Origin: Lachnospiraceae bacterium UBA935
GTDB taxonomy: Bacteria > Bacillota > Clostridia > Lachnospirales > Lachnospiraceae
DNA length: 64,000 bases
NCBI GenBank assembly: GCA_002293525.1
Contig: DBDJ01000068.1
Coordinates: 91,664-155,663 of the forward strand
Reading direction: 5' to 3'
Part shown: positions 33,312 through 42,278 of the stretch, piece after piece
Layout of the letters: every line of letters begins with the position of its first letter
Numbering within the stretch: the first letter of the stretch is position 1
Position numbers and translations under genes: made by a program
The notes under the pieces: generated by a model
Database searches by the model: none
The model's input: the letters and a program-made list of their open reading frames with translations, nothing else
What the model was told of the DNA's origin: nothing

Positions 33312-35072
33312 ATGGGAAGAATATTAAAAAAATTGAAGGTATTGTTGGACCGCAAGCAGAAAAGAGTTATGGTACTGCTGATCTTCGTGATGCTGATCGG
33401 CTCTTTTCTGGAAGTCTTGGGTATCACCTTGATCGTTCCGGTGGTGCAGGCGGTCATGGATCCCGAAGCCGTGATGGAGAGCCGGTATCTGGGGCCGATC
33501 TATCGGGTGCTGCATTTTCAGAATGTGACACAGTTTACGGTAGCGGTCATGCTCACACTGATCGGCGTATTTGCTTTTAAGAATGCTTTTTTATTTATAC
33601 AGAATAAGATGCAGTTTAAATTTGTCTATTCCAATCAGTTTGCCACCTCCCGGAGAATGATGATCAATTTTATGAAGCGGCCTTATGAATATTACCTGAA
33701 TGCGGACACGGCCATCATCCAGAGAACGATCACTTCTGATGTCAATAACATGTATGGGCTGATCTTAAGCTTGCTGCAGCTTATCAGCGAGAGTATCGTG
33801 TTTGCCGGACTGGTGGTGATCTGTCTGATCAGTGATCTGGTACTGTCCATCATATTGACACTTTTACTTCTTATCGTGCTGGGGGTAATCAAGGGCATAC
33901 TTTCGCCGATCATGAAAAAATCCGGGGAAGATAACCAGAATTATTACAGCGGCTTGTATAAATGGATTGATCAGTCGGTCATGGGTATCAAGGAAATCAA
34001 GATTGCCAATAAGGAAAATTATTTTATTAATGAGTATGCCAAGTGTGGATATGGTTATGTCAATGCGGTGCAGAAATATAATTTATACAATGCTACCCCT
34101 CGGCTTTTGATTGAAACGGTGGCGATAGCCGGCATGATCATATATATCATGATGCAGGTGTTAAACGGTAACGAACTGGATGCTTTCATGCCGACCTTGT
34201 CGGCGATGGCGATAGCCGCTATGAGGCTGATTCCCTGTGCCAACCGGATTAATAATCATCTGACAGCGATTGCTTATTTTGAACCCTTTTTTATGGGGGT
34301 AAGCGATAATCTTCAGGAGGATATCCGAGACGACAGTATTATTTATGATGAAGCCGTCTATCGCCGCAAAAAAAATGTGGACAAGCTGGAGATCCGGGAC
34401 AACATCAGGCTTGAGGATATTACCTATAAATATCCCCATACCGACGTCCTCATCTTTAACCATGCCAGCCTGGAGATTCCGGTCGGCAGCGCCGTCGGGA
34501 TCGTCGGAACCTCGGGAGCCGGGAAAACCACGGTGGTGGATATCATGCTGGGCTTACTTAAGATGGAAACCGGAACGATACTGGCGGACGGGGTGGATGT
34601 TCAGGAGCATTATGAGTCATGGCTGAAAAATGTCGGTTATATTCCGCAGACGATTTTTATGATCGACGACAGTATCCGCAAAAATGTCGCCTTCGGGATT
34701 GCTGATGAAGATATCGATGATGAAAAGGTATGGAGGGCCTTGCAGGAAGCCCAGCTGGACGAGTTTGTCAGAGGCCTGCCGGAAGGACTGAATACCGGAA
34801 TCGGGGAACGCGGCATCCGCATCTCAGGCGGCCAGCGTCAGCGTATCGGCATTGCCAGGGCTTTGTTTGAAGACCCGGAAGTGCTGGTGCTGGATGAAGC
34901 CACCTCCGCCTTGGATAATGAGACGGAAGCAGCGATTATGGATTCCATTAACCGGCTTCATGGACGAAAGACCTTGGTCATCATTGCCCACCGGCTACAG
35001 ACAATCGAAAAATGTGATATGGTGTACCGCATTGAGAACGGTAAAGCGGAACTGGTCAGGGGCTTGGTTTAA
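33312..35072 (+). CDS. ABC transporter, fused membrane and ATPase domains (PglK/MsbA-like flippase)
   Basis: A 586-residue half-transporter. Six membrane segments in residues 15-320 are followed by an ATPase domain with Walker A GTSGAGKTT (about 399-407), the signature ISGGQRQRIG, Walker B VLVLDEATSALD and the H-loop IIAHRLQT. It is closest in style to lipid-flipping exporters. In protein-glycosylation loci such a gene (PglK/WlaB) flips the lipid-linked glycan across the membrane, and that role fits here. A peptide or drug exporter is less likely in this setting. All catalytic motifs are intact. Confidence 0.88.
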   Translation: MGRILKKLKVLLDRKQKRVMVLLIFVMLIGSFLEVLGITLIVPVVQAVMDPEAVMESRYLGPIYRVLHFQNVTQFTVAVMLTLIGVFAFKNAFLFIQNKMQFKFVYSNQFATSRRMMINFMKRPYEYYLNADTAIIQRTITSDVNNMYGLILSLLQLISESIVFAGLVVICLISDLVLSIILTLLLLIVLGVIKGILSPIMKKSGEDNQNYYSGLYKWIDQSVMGIKEIKIANKENYFINEYAKCGYGYVNAVQKYNLYNATPRLLIETVAIAGMIIYIMMQVLNGNELDAFMPTLSAMAIAAMRLIPCANRINNHLTAIAYFEPFFMGVSDNLQEDIRDDSIIYDEAVYRRKKNVDKLEIRDNIRLEDITYKYPHTDVLIFNHASLEIPVGSAVGIVGTSGAGKTTVVDIMLGLLKMETGTILADGVDVQEHYESWLKNVGYIPQTIFMIDDSIRKNVAFGIADEDIDDEKVWRALQEAQLDEFVRGLPEGLNTGIGERGIRISGGQRQRIGIARALFEDPEVLVLDEATSALDNETEAAIMDSINRLHGRKTLVIIAHRLQTIEKCDMVYRIENGKAELVRGLV

Positions 35073-35112
35073 TTAATATACAGGGAATCAATCTGGATAA
35101 GAAAGGACAGCC

Positions 35113-35595
35113 ATGTGGGAGTATATTTGGAAACAATATAAGAAGTATGAAGAGGCCGTCAATTATCTGATTTTTGGTGTTTTGGCTTTTGTTGTGAATA
35201 CGGTGGTCTACTGGATTGCCGCCCGGGCCATGGGCGCAACGAAGGAGACCCCGTTCCTGATCTCGATGGCGACCATGATAGCCTGGATTGTGGCAGTAAT
35301 CTTCGCTTATTGGACGAACCGTACCTTTGTATTTAAGTCGCAGACTAGTGATAGGAACGGACAGCTCAAGGAATTTACGGGTTTTATGGGAGCCAGGGTC
35401 GCGACCGGAATACTGGACTGGCTGATTATTTTGTTTATGGCCACGAACCTTGGGATCAACGATGTCATTTCCAAGATGGTTTCCAATTTTTTTGTCATTG
35501 TTTGTAATTATTTCTTAAGTAAACTGTTTATTTTTAAGAAGGCCGGCACGAGCGATTCTGAAGAGGAAGATAGGCGAAGCGAAAGGAATGGATGA
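35113..35595 (+). CDS. GtrA-family membrane protein
   Basis: A 160-residue protein with four membrane segments (about 18-40, 52-76, 95-118, 122-145). FLISMATMIAWIVAVIFAYW followed by TNRTFVFKS is a clear GtrA signature. GtrA proteins are thought to flip or present undecaprenyl-phosphate-linked sugars made by GtrB-type enzymes. Candidate partners here are the GT2 genes at 42.3 and 45.0 kb. The last four bases overlap the next gene (ATGA). Confidence 0.9.
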   Translation: MWEYIWKQYKKYEEAVNYLIFGVLAFVVNTVVYWIAARAMGATKETPFLISMATMIAWIVAVIFAYWTNRTFVFKSQTSDRNGQLKEFTGFMGARVATGILDWLIILFMATNLGINDVISKMVSNFFVIVCNYFLSKLFIFKKAGTSDSEEEDRRSERNG

Positions 35596-36707
35596 TGCAG
35601 GTAAAACGTCTGGCAAATTTTGAACTGCTCAGGATCGTGGCAATGCTGATGGTTGTTGCCATGCATTATATTGCGGAAGCCGGGATGTTGCCGGAACCTG
35701 AGCTTGCGAGCGTGAGCGGCTCGTTTGGATCCGGTTTGGTGCTGGGAACGGCGGTGGAATCGCTCTCCATCGTTGCGGTAAATGTTTATGTGATGACCAG
35801 CGGCTATTTTATGGTGCGTTCGGGATTTAAGGTGAGCCGTATTGTCCGGCTGGTTTGTCAGGTTGCTTTTTATGCCCTATTGATTCCGCTGGTCCTGATG
35901 GTGATGGGATTGCCGATTCTGGCCGGTCAGGAAGGCCTTTATGGCTGGATCCAGTATGTATTGCCGATTTCGACCGGTCATTATTGGTTCGCTACCGAGT
36001 ATGTATTTTTATGCCTGTTCAGTCCTTTTGTGAACGTTGCTTGTGAAAAGATGAGCAAACGTCAGCTGGGTACGGCTATTGCCTTATTGCTCGTTGTATT
36101 TTGTGTAATCAAGAGCGTGGTTCCCGTAAAGCTGGCAACGGATCATTTTGGTTATGATTTCGGGTGGTTTCTGTGCCTGTATGCCGTAGGCGGTTATTTT
36201 AGGTTACACGGCCTGCCCTTTTTGGAAAAAGATAAGCGGGGCTGGCTGGTTTATGCCGGAAGTTCTTTGGCGATATTTCTGATGACGGTCGGATTATTTT
36301 TATTAAATCGGGAAACCGGATGGCTTTCCTATTATTTTACGACGCTGTTTCATTATAATCATGCATTATGCTTTGTGGGTGCGGTCGGATTATTTTATGG
36401 CTTCCTGGGAATCCGGATCCGTGAAGGGAAAGCTGCTGACCTGATTCGCTTGATCGGGCCTTTAAGCTTTGGTGTGTATCTGTTGCAGATGCATGTGGAT
36501 ATCCGTGACCGCTGGGTCATCTGGATTGCTTCGCTTTTGCCCGGAATGGGCAGGGCAACGGCACCGGGATTGTTTTTAGACATGATTGTTATGGTAGTAG
36601 TGGTTTATGTGACAGGCACCGGGATTGACTATATTCGCAGCCGTCTTTTCGGTCTGGCCGACAAGCTTTTGGCCAGACGCAGGGCAGTTGGAAGTACAGG
36701 TGGTTGA
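35592..36707 (+). CDS. Acyltransferase-3 family membrane protein (OafA-like)
   Basis: A 371-residue protein with about ten membrane segments. The opening FELLRIVAMLMVVAMHYI carries the catalytic His of the acyltransferase-3 family, which moves acetyl or other acyl groups onto surface sugars. No extra periplasmic domain is present. It is coupled to gtrA through an ATGA overlap and could O-acetylate the glycan made by this locus. The downstream 80-base gap is a GC-rich degenerate repeat (GACAGGA, CAGGTAG). Confidence 0.88.
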   Translation: MMQVKRLANFELLRIVAMLMVVAMHYIAEAGMLPEPELASVSGSFGSGLVLGTAVESLSIVAVNVYVMTSGYFMVRSGFKVSRIVRLVCQVAFYALLIPLVLMVMGLPILAGQEGLYGWIQYVLPISTGHYWFATEYVFLCLFSPFVNVACEKMSKRQLGTAIALLLVVFCVIKSVVPVKLATDHFGYDFGWFLCLYAVGGYFRLHGLPFLEKDKRGWLVYAGSSLAIFLMTVGLFLLNRETGWLSYYFTTLFHYNHALCFVGAVGLFYGFLGIRIREGKAADLIRLIGPLSFGVYLLQMHVDIRDRWVIWIASLLPGMGRATAPGLFLDMIVMVVVVYVTGTGIDYIRSRLFGLADKLLARRRAVGSTGG

Positions 36708-36787
36708 TAAGCAGGTGAGCTGACAGGAACAGGTAGTGGATGGCAGCAGGTAGTTGACAGGACAGGCAGGATGACAGGAGCAGGTAA

Positions 36788-38524
36788 ATGGAAAGGTTTT
36801 ATTCGCGAACGGCTGTAAGAATATTATTCCCGCTGATATTGGCGGTATTTCCGCTGGTAAAGATGGCTTATGGAGTGGATCTGGCAGATACGGGATATAG
36901 CTTAGGTAACTACCGTTTTTTCCCGGCGGCAGAAGGAACCTGGGTGCTGAATACCTATCTGAGCCAGGTGACGGGATATCTGTTTACGCTCCTGCCTTTT
37001 GGCAAGCTGATGCTGGGGATGAAGTTTTATACTTCTTTGTTTGTCAGTCTGATGGCATTGATCGGATATCGTTTCTTTAGGACCAAGATGCCGGCCTGGG
37101 TGGCTTTTTTAGGAGAGCTGGCGGCCATCGGGCTTTGCTGGTGTCCTACGGTGATCTTATATAATTATATGACCTACTTCTTTTTCCTCCTCGGGGCGAT
37201 ACTATTGTTCCGTGGTCTGGCGGGAGAGCATGCGGTATGCTTGGTTCTGGCCGGGGTCTGTTTAGGGATAAACGTGCTGGTGCGCAATCCCAATGTCATG
37301 GAGGCAGCGTTGATCGTCTGTGTGTGGTATTACGGTTATATCCGCCGCAAAGAGATGCGTGCGGTAGTGCGGGAAACGTTATATTGCATGGCAGGATATG
37401 TGGGAGCAGTTGCCGTCATGTTGCTGATCATGGTCATTCATTATGGCATTCAGGCCCCTGTGGACATGATCAGCGGCCTGACCGGTGTCGCCGGCCATGC
37501 GGAAGACTATGCACTGTCACAGATGCTGGCGGCGATCATCGATGCTTATCTTCATGGGATGAGGTGGCTGTTATATATGATTCTATGTATTTTGCCGGGG
37601 ATTCCGTTTTTCATGATCCGCCGCGACAAGTTCCCGCGGATCAGAAAAGCTGTTTACTGCCTTGCCATCCTGTTTTTATTTGCCGTCCTGGAAAGATGGG
37701 GCATGTATAATTTCCGGTATTATCAGAAGGAAGCAGCATTACAATGGGCAGTTATTTTTGTCATTCTTTCTTTGGTCAATATGATATGGATGCTCTATAC
37801 CAAAAAAACCGATGTCCACTGGAAACTGATTGCCATGACCGGCATCGTCATCATTCTTGTCACACCGTTGGGAAGCAACAATCATGTTTGGCCGATTATC
37901 AACAATCTGTTTTTTGTGGCTCCGATCACCTTATGGATGATTGTAAAGTTTACTATATGGGGCCAGAAATACATCGGCTCGGAAAGCACGCTGATTCCGC
38001 TTTTTCCGCTTAAGGCCATGCAGCTGGCAATTGCGGCGGCATTGCTGGTGCAAAGCATCGGCGTCGGCGGCCTGTATGTTTTTAATGACGGCGAAACCGG
38101 CGAGCTAAAGAATACCCGGATAACGCAGAATACCGTGGCCAGAGGCATGGTTACGACCCGCGCCAATGCGGTGCATCTGGAGGAAATCAGTGTATTTCTA
38201 GCGGAGCATCCGGAGTGGGCGGAGCGCAAGCTGATCCTGTACGGTGATATTCCGGCACTTTCCTATTATCTGGACCGTGAAACAGCCATCGGCAGCGCAT
38301 GGCCGGATCTGGATTCGGAAAGTATCGGGAAGCTGGAGGAGAATCTTTCCCGGCTGACGGGTAGGATGACAGAAAACCGGAATGAACGGCCGCTGATTAT
38401 TTTCAACGTGAAGATGGACGCAGAAAAGCAGGACAGTCCTAAAAAAGCTATGCTGGACGGATTTATCGGCGATAATCAGTATCAGGAAGTGTTTCAGAAT
38501 GAACAGTTTATCGTCTATGTATAA
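36788..38524 (+). CDS. Polytopic membrane protein, possible GT-C glycosyltransferase
   Basis: I do not recognise a named family. The 578 residues have about eleven to twelve hydrophobic segments up to residue 430, then a soluble C-terminal region of about 140 residues that would face outside. An acidic residue in the first outer loop (VDLADTGYSLGNY) and the layout resemble GT-C enzymes, which transfer sugars from polyprenyl-phosphate carriers. AGGAG stands seven bases before the ATG. Its end lies 37 bases before the aminotransferase start. It is one of three large membrane proteins of similar build here (with 39.8 and 43.2 kb). Function is unproven. Confidence 0.75.
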   Translation: MERFYSRTAVRILFPLILAVFPLVKMAYGVDLADTGYSLGNYRFFPAAEGTWVLNTYLSQVTGYLFTLLPFGKLMLGMKFYTSLFVSLMALIGYRFFRTKMPAWVAFLGELAAIGLCWCPTVILYNYMTYFFFLLGAILLFRGLAGEHAVCLVLAGVCLGINVLVRNPNVMEAALIVCVWYYGYIRRKEMRAVVRETLYCMAGYVGAVAVMLLIMVIHYGIQAPVDMISGLTGVAGHAEDYALSQMLAAIIDAYLHGMRWLLYMILCILPGIPFFMIRRDKFPRIRKAVYCLAILFLFAVLERWGMYNFRYYQKEAALQWAVIFVILSLVNMIWMLYTKKTDVHWKLIAMTGIVIILVTPLGSNNHVWPIINNLFFVAPITLWMIVKFTIWGQKYIGSESTLIPLFPLKAMQLAIAAALLVQSIGVGGLYVFNDGETGELKNTRITQNTVARGMVTTRANAVHLEEISVFLAEHPEWAERKLILYGDIPALSYYLDRETAIGSAWPDLDSESIGKLEENLSRLTGRMTENRNERPLIIFNVKMDAEKQDSPKKAMLDGFIGDNQYQEVFQNEQFIVYV

Positions 38525-38561
38525 GAGAATGACGGCCAGGAAGCCAACGAGGAGATCAGCG

Positions 38562-39710
38562 ATGCAATTACCCTATAAAATACGTTTTAATGAGCCGCCG
38601 GAAGGAAAAAAAGCGGTTGCATATATGCAGCAAGCTATCAAGGAAAAGCATATCTGCGGTGACGGAGCATTTACCCATAAGTGTCATAAATGGTTGGAGA
38701 AGCAGACCGGAACCGCAAAATGCCTGCTTACGACTTCCTGTACACATGCCTTGGAAATGGCCGCATTGCTGTGTGATATCCAAGCAGGGGATGAAGTCAT
38801 TATGCCGTCTTATACCTTTGTATCTACCGCGGATGCTTTTGTGCTGCGCGGAGCCAAGATCGTTTTTGTGGACATCCGTCCCGATACCATGAATATTGAT
38901 GAAAGACTGATTGAGGCGGCGATAACGGAACGTACCCGTGCGATCGTGGTGGTACATTATGCCGGGGTCGGCTGTGAAATGGACAAAATCATGGAGCTTG
39001 CCCGGCGCTTTCAGCTCCGCGTGGTGGAAGATGCTGCCCAAGGGATTATGAGTACGTATAAAGGGAAACCGCTGGGGACAATCGGGGATTTCGGCTGTCT
39101 CAGTTTCCATGAAACGAAGAATTTCAGCATGGGAGAAGGCGGTGCGCTGCTGATCCGCGATCCCGCTCATATCGCGGAGGCGGAGATACTGCGAGAAAAA
39201 GGAACCGACCGTAGCCGTTTTTTTCGCGGTCAGGTAGATAAATACACATGGCAGTCGAAGGGTTCTTCTTATCTGCCCAGCGACATCAATGCGGCTTATC
39301 TGTATGCCCAGCTGGAGGAAGCCGCCACGATTCAGGCAAAGCGCCTGAGCCGATGGCAGGAATATTACCAACGCCTGACCCCGATCGCGGAGCGGGGCAT
39401 GATTGAACTGCCGATGGTTCCCGAGTCTTGTGTCCATAATGCCCATATGTTTTATATTAAGGCGAATGACAGGGAAGAGCGAGACCTGCTGATCAAGTAT
39501 TTAAAGGATAAGGGGATTTTGGCGGTGTTTCATTATATCCCGCTGCACTCATCGCCGGCAGGAAAGGAACACGGAAGATTTCATGGTGTAGACAAGTATA
39601 CCACGAAAGAAAGCGAAAAACTGCTGCGCCTGCCGATGTTTCATCAGCTGACAGCGGCTCAGGTGAAATATGTAACCGGAACGATAGCGGAATTTTTTGA
39701 TAATATGTGA
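38562..39710 (+). CDS. WecE/FdtB-like sugar-nucleotide aminotransferase
   Basis: A second DegT/DnrJ/EryC1/StrS aminotransferase, 382 residues. The sequence NEPPEGKKAVAYMQQAI, the MPSYTFVSTADAFVLRGAKI stretch, AAQGIMSTYKGKPLGTIGD and the PLP lysine in FHETKNFSMGEGGALL resemble dTDP-4-amino-4,6-dideoxygalactose transaminase (WecE). The start is the ATG at 38562 with GAGGAG eight bases upstream; the frame extends back into the preceding gene. The dTDP-sugar pathway genes (rmlA, rmlB) are not in the window, so the 4-keto sugar must come from elsewhere. It suggests a second amino-dideoxy sugar, besides Pse, in the glycan. Confidence 0.88.
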   Translation: MQLPYKIRFNEPPEGKKAVAYMQQAIKEKHICGDGAFTHKCHKWLEKQTGTAKCLLTTSCTHALEMAALLCDIQAGDEVIMPSYTFVSTADAFVLRGAKIVFVDIRPDTMNIDERLIEAAITERTRAIVVVHYAGVGCEMDKIMELARRFQLRVVEDAAQGIMSTYKGKPLGTIGDFGCLSFHETKNFSMGEGGALLIRDPAHIAEAEILREKGTDRSRFFRGQVDKYTWQSKGSSYLPSDINAAYLYAQLEEAATIQAKRLSRWQEYYQRLTPIAERGMIELPMVPESCVHNAHMFYIKANDREERDLLIKYLKDKGILAVFHYIPLHSSPAGKEHGRFHGVDKYTTKESEKLLRLPMFHQLTAAQVKYVTGTIAEFFDNM

Positions 39711-39734
39711 GAGCTTGCGTTTTGGCCGCCTCTC

Positions 39735-39766
39735 CGAAGAAAGGGTTAAGCGAAGAAAGGGTTAAG
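39735..39766 (+). repeat. Exact 16-bp tandem duplication before membrane protein gene
   Basis: CGAAGAAAGGGTTAAG occurs twice in direct succession (39735-39750 and 39751-39766), two bases before the TTG start at 39769. Each copy contains a possible ribosome binding site (AGAAAGG). Confidence 0.9.
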
Positions 39767-39768
39767 AT

Positions 39769-41598
39769 TTGCGAAAGGCATTCCATGATCACGAGAATAA
39801 AATATTAACGGCTTTATTTTTAGCGGTACTGGGTGTGGCGGTTGCTCTGGGCTATGATTATTACTATGACTTAAATGATGACGTACTAATGAAAGATATC
39901 GTAGCCGGAGTCTATACCGGATCCCCTGAGAGCAGAAACATCCAGATGCTATATCTGATCAGTGCCTTTATCAGCCTTTTTTACCGGATGGTTCCCAGCG
40001 TGCCTTGGTACGGTCTGTTCCTGTGTATCGGCCAGCTTGGCAGTATCGGCCTGATTGTCAACAGAAGCTTGAGTTTTTGCCGCAACATAAGAGGAAAGAT
40101 AAGCCTGCTGGTGATAGCGGGGGCTGTTATCATCGGTACGATGCTGGAGCATCTGGTTTTTGTTCAATATACGATTACCTGTACGATGCTGGCGACAGCA
40201 GCGGCATTTTTGTTTATTACTACAGATGAGCGGCTAAATAACCAACAGTTACTCTTGAAAAATGTTCCGGTTTTTGTTTTGGCTTTTGTTGCTTTTCTGA
40301 TCCGGTCGGAGATGTTTCTTCTGGTACTGCCGTTTTATGCGGCTGCCGGGTTATGCAAGTGGAGTAATGAAAAACAGATAGTTAAGAGAGAGAATTTCAT
40401 CAAGTATTTTTCGGTTCTGGGGTGCATTTTGGCGGGTGTGTTTGTCGGTCAGGTTACCCACATGATTGCTTATGGAAGTGGGGAGTGGCAGCAATTCACG
40501 GAGTTTTTTGATAACCGGACACAATTATATGATTATGAGGAAATACCGGCTTATGCGGAACATATGGCTTTTTACGAAGGCATCGGCATGTCGGAAAGTG
40601 AAGTAACGCTGTTATTTAACTATAATTTTGGTCTTGATGAAGAGATTGATGAAACGATAATGGGCAAGATCGCCGGCTACGCTGCCGCAAACCGCAAGCA
40701 GGCTCAGTCATTTTCCGATGATTTGACAGAAAATGTAAGATTGTATATTTATCAGCTGACCCATGGCAGCGATAGCGGACATTTTCCTTGGAACGGGCTG
40801 GTTATCATCGGCTATGCCGGCCTGCTGGGACTGGGAATCATAAGAAGAAAAACCGGCAGGATGACCGGGAAACTGCTGTTGCTTCTGGCAGTCAGAACCG
40901 CATTGTGGCTGTATATTCTGATGGGCAACCGGTATCCGCCCCGGATCGTGCATTCCTTGTATTTTATCGAACTGGGTATTTTACTGGCGATGTTTTTGGC
41001 GGAGAGCCGCCTGTCCGGCGCAGGGAAATTATCCAGAAAAGAAAGATCGCCTTTGGGGGAAAAATCGCCCTTGGGGGAGGAAATGCTTGGTATCATTAAA
41101 ATAAAGGCAACCATGGAACGCTGTTTTCCGGCATTAATAGGTGTGTTGATACTGGTTATGGCAGGAGCCAATATTCCGGCTATGGTGAGCGCGGTCGATC
41201 GGATGGCGGAAGAAAGAGAAGAAACCAACCGCATATGGCAGGTGATGCAGCAGTATTGCCGCAATCATAGTGATAATTATTATTTTATTGACGTGTATTC
41301 TACAGTTGATTATTCGGAAAAAATATTCAAAAATGTTGATAATCATCCGGTTAACTATGATTATATGGGAGGATGGGCCAATAAGAGTCCCTTATATGAA
41401 AAAAAGTTAAGGGTGTTTTTGAAAGAAGCGACATCCATGCAAGAGGCGCTGACCGGTCGTGATGAGGTTTATATGATAGCAGAGTCGGAGGAAGGACTTG
41501 TTTGGCTGGAAGATTATTATCGTGATCATGGGCAGGGAATTGAAATAAAACCGATTGACAACATAGCAGATAGACTGGAGGTATATCAGATAAGATGA
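39769..41598 (+). CDS. Polytopic membrane protein, possible GT-C glycosyltransferase
   Basis: Not matched to a named family. The 609-residue protein starts at TTG after GAAAGG. Roughly eleven hydrophobic segments are spread over residues 12-460, followed by an outside domain of about 140 residues. The first outer loop has DLNDDVLMKDI, an acidic motif like that of GT-C transferases. A short internal repeat near residue 425 (SPLGEKSPLGEE) comes from a duplicated stretch of DNA. The stop overlaps the next start (ATGA). Probably works on the same lipid-linked glycan as its neighbours; substrate unknown. Confidence 0.72.
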   Translation: MRKAFHDHENKILTALFLAVLGVAVALGYDYYYDLNDDVLMKDIVAGVYTGSPESRNIQMLYLISAFISLFYRMVPSVPWYGLFLCIGQLGSIGLIVNRSLSFCRNIRGKISLLVIAGAVIIGTMLEHLVFVQYTITCTMLATAAAFLFITTDERLNNQQLLLKNVPVFVLAFVAFLIRSEMFLLVLPFYAAAGLCKWSNEKQIVKRENFIKYFSVLGCILAGVFVGQVTHMIAYGSGEWQQFTEFFDNRTQLYDYEEIPAYAEHMAFYEGIGMSESEVTLLFNYNFGLDEEIDETIMGKIAGYAAANRKQAQSFSDDLTENVRLYIYQLTHGSDSGHFPWNGLVIIGYAGLLGLGIIRRKTGRMTGKLLLLLAVRTALWLYILMGNRYPPRIVHSLYFIELGILLAMFLAESRLSGAGKLSRKERSPLGEKSPLGEEMLGIIKIKATMERCFPALIGVLILVMAGANIPAMVSAVDRMAEEREETNRIWQVMQQYCRNHSDNYYFIDVYSTVDYSEKIFKNVDNHPVNYDYMGGWANKSPLYEKKLRVFLKEATSMQEALTGRDEVYMIAESEEGLVWLEDYYRDHGQGIEIKPIDNIADRLEVYQIR

Positions 41599-42263
41599 GT
41601 AAAGTAAGTAAAGTAAGTACAGCAAGTGCTGAAAGTGCCGAAAGAACAGTAAGTGCCAAAAGTGCTGAAAGTGCAAATAAAAGCGAAATGATAAGCCAAA
41701 CAGGAAGTGAGAAGGGGCAACCAGGCGACATCATCGGGGAAAAGATCATTCTCCGGCCAATGACGCTGGACGATACCGATTTAATTGTTACATGGCGGAA
41801 TAAGGATATTGTCAGGAAAAACTTTATTTATCAGAAGCCTTTTACGCCGGAAGGACATCAGCACTGGTTTCATACCATGATAGACACCGGCAAGGCAAAG
41901 CAATTTATTGTCTGTGAGAAGATAAACGGCAGCAGCCATGACGTTCGTCCGGTCGGGAGCGCTTACCTGAGGGATATTGATTACGAATTCAGCAAGGTGG
42001 AATTCGGGATGTATATCGGCGAGCAAGATGCCCATAACAAGGGATACGGAACCGAAATCACCACCCTTATTACGGAATATGCGTTTAAGGTCCTTAAGCT
42101 CCACAAGGTATTCAGCCGTATCTTTGCGGACAATATCCCGTCCATTAAAAGCTGCTTAAAAAATAATTTTATTAAGGAAGCTTATTTAAGGGATGAAGTG
42201 AAGCTGGAGGGCCGCTATCGGGACATCGTATTGGTGGCATTGTTTGATGATAGCAACGGATAA
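41595..42263 (+). CDS. GNAT N-acetyltransferase, candidate PseH
   Basis: A 222-residue protein coupled to the previous gene by ATGA. Residues about 48-215 are a GNAT domain: IILRPMTLDDTDLIVTWRN, VEFGMYIGEQDAHNKGYGTE (acetyl-CoA loop), AFKVLKLHKVFSRIFADNIP, then SIKSCLKNNFIKEAYLRDE. The first 45 residues are a low-complexity Ser-x-x repeat encoded by 9-base units. A start further in, at the ATG at 41688, would remove most of it. Sequence style (WRN near the start, HQHWF, KLHKV) fits PseH, the acetyltransferase between PseC and PseG that is otherwise missing here. A RimJ-like or other sugar acetyltransferase is the alternative. Confidence 0.8.
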   Translation: MSKVSKVSTASAESAERTVSAKSAESANKSEMISQTGSEKGQPGDIIGEKIILRPMTLDDTDLIVTWRNKDIVRKNFIYQKPFTPEGHQHWFHTMIDTGKAKQFIVCEKINGSSHDVRPVGSAYLRDIDYEFSKVEFGMYIGEQDAHNKGYGTEITTLITEYAFKVLKLHKVFSRIFADNIPSIKSCLKNNFIKEAYLRDEVKLEGRYRDIVLVALFDDSNG

Positions 42264-42278
42264 GGAGGGGAGACATCA

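Noticed and set aside
38568..39446. 292-codon minus-strand frame opposite the second aminotransferase
   Set aside because: Antisense shadow of a conserved PLP enzyme; composition follows the complementary codons and no start signal is present.
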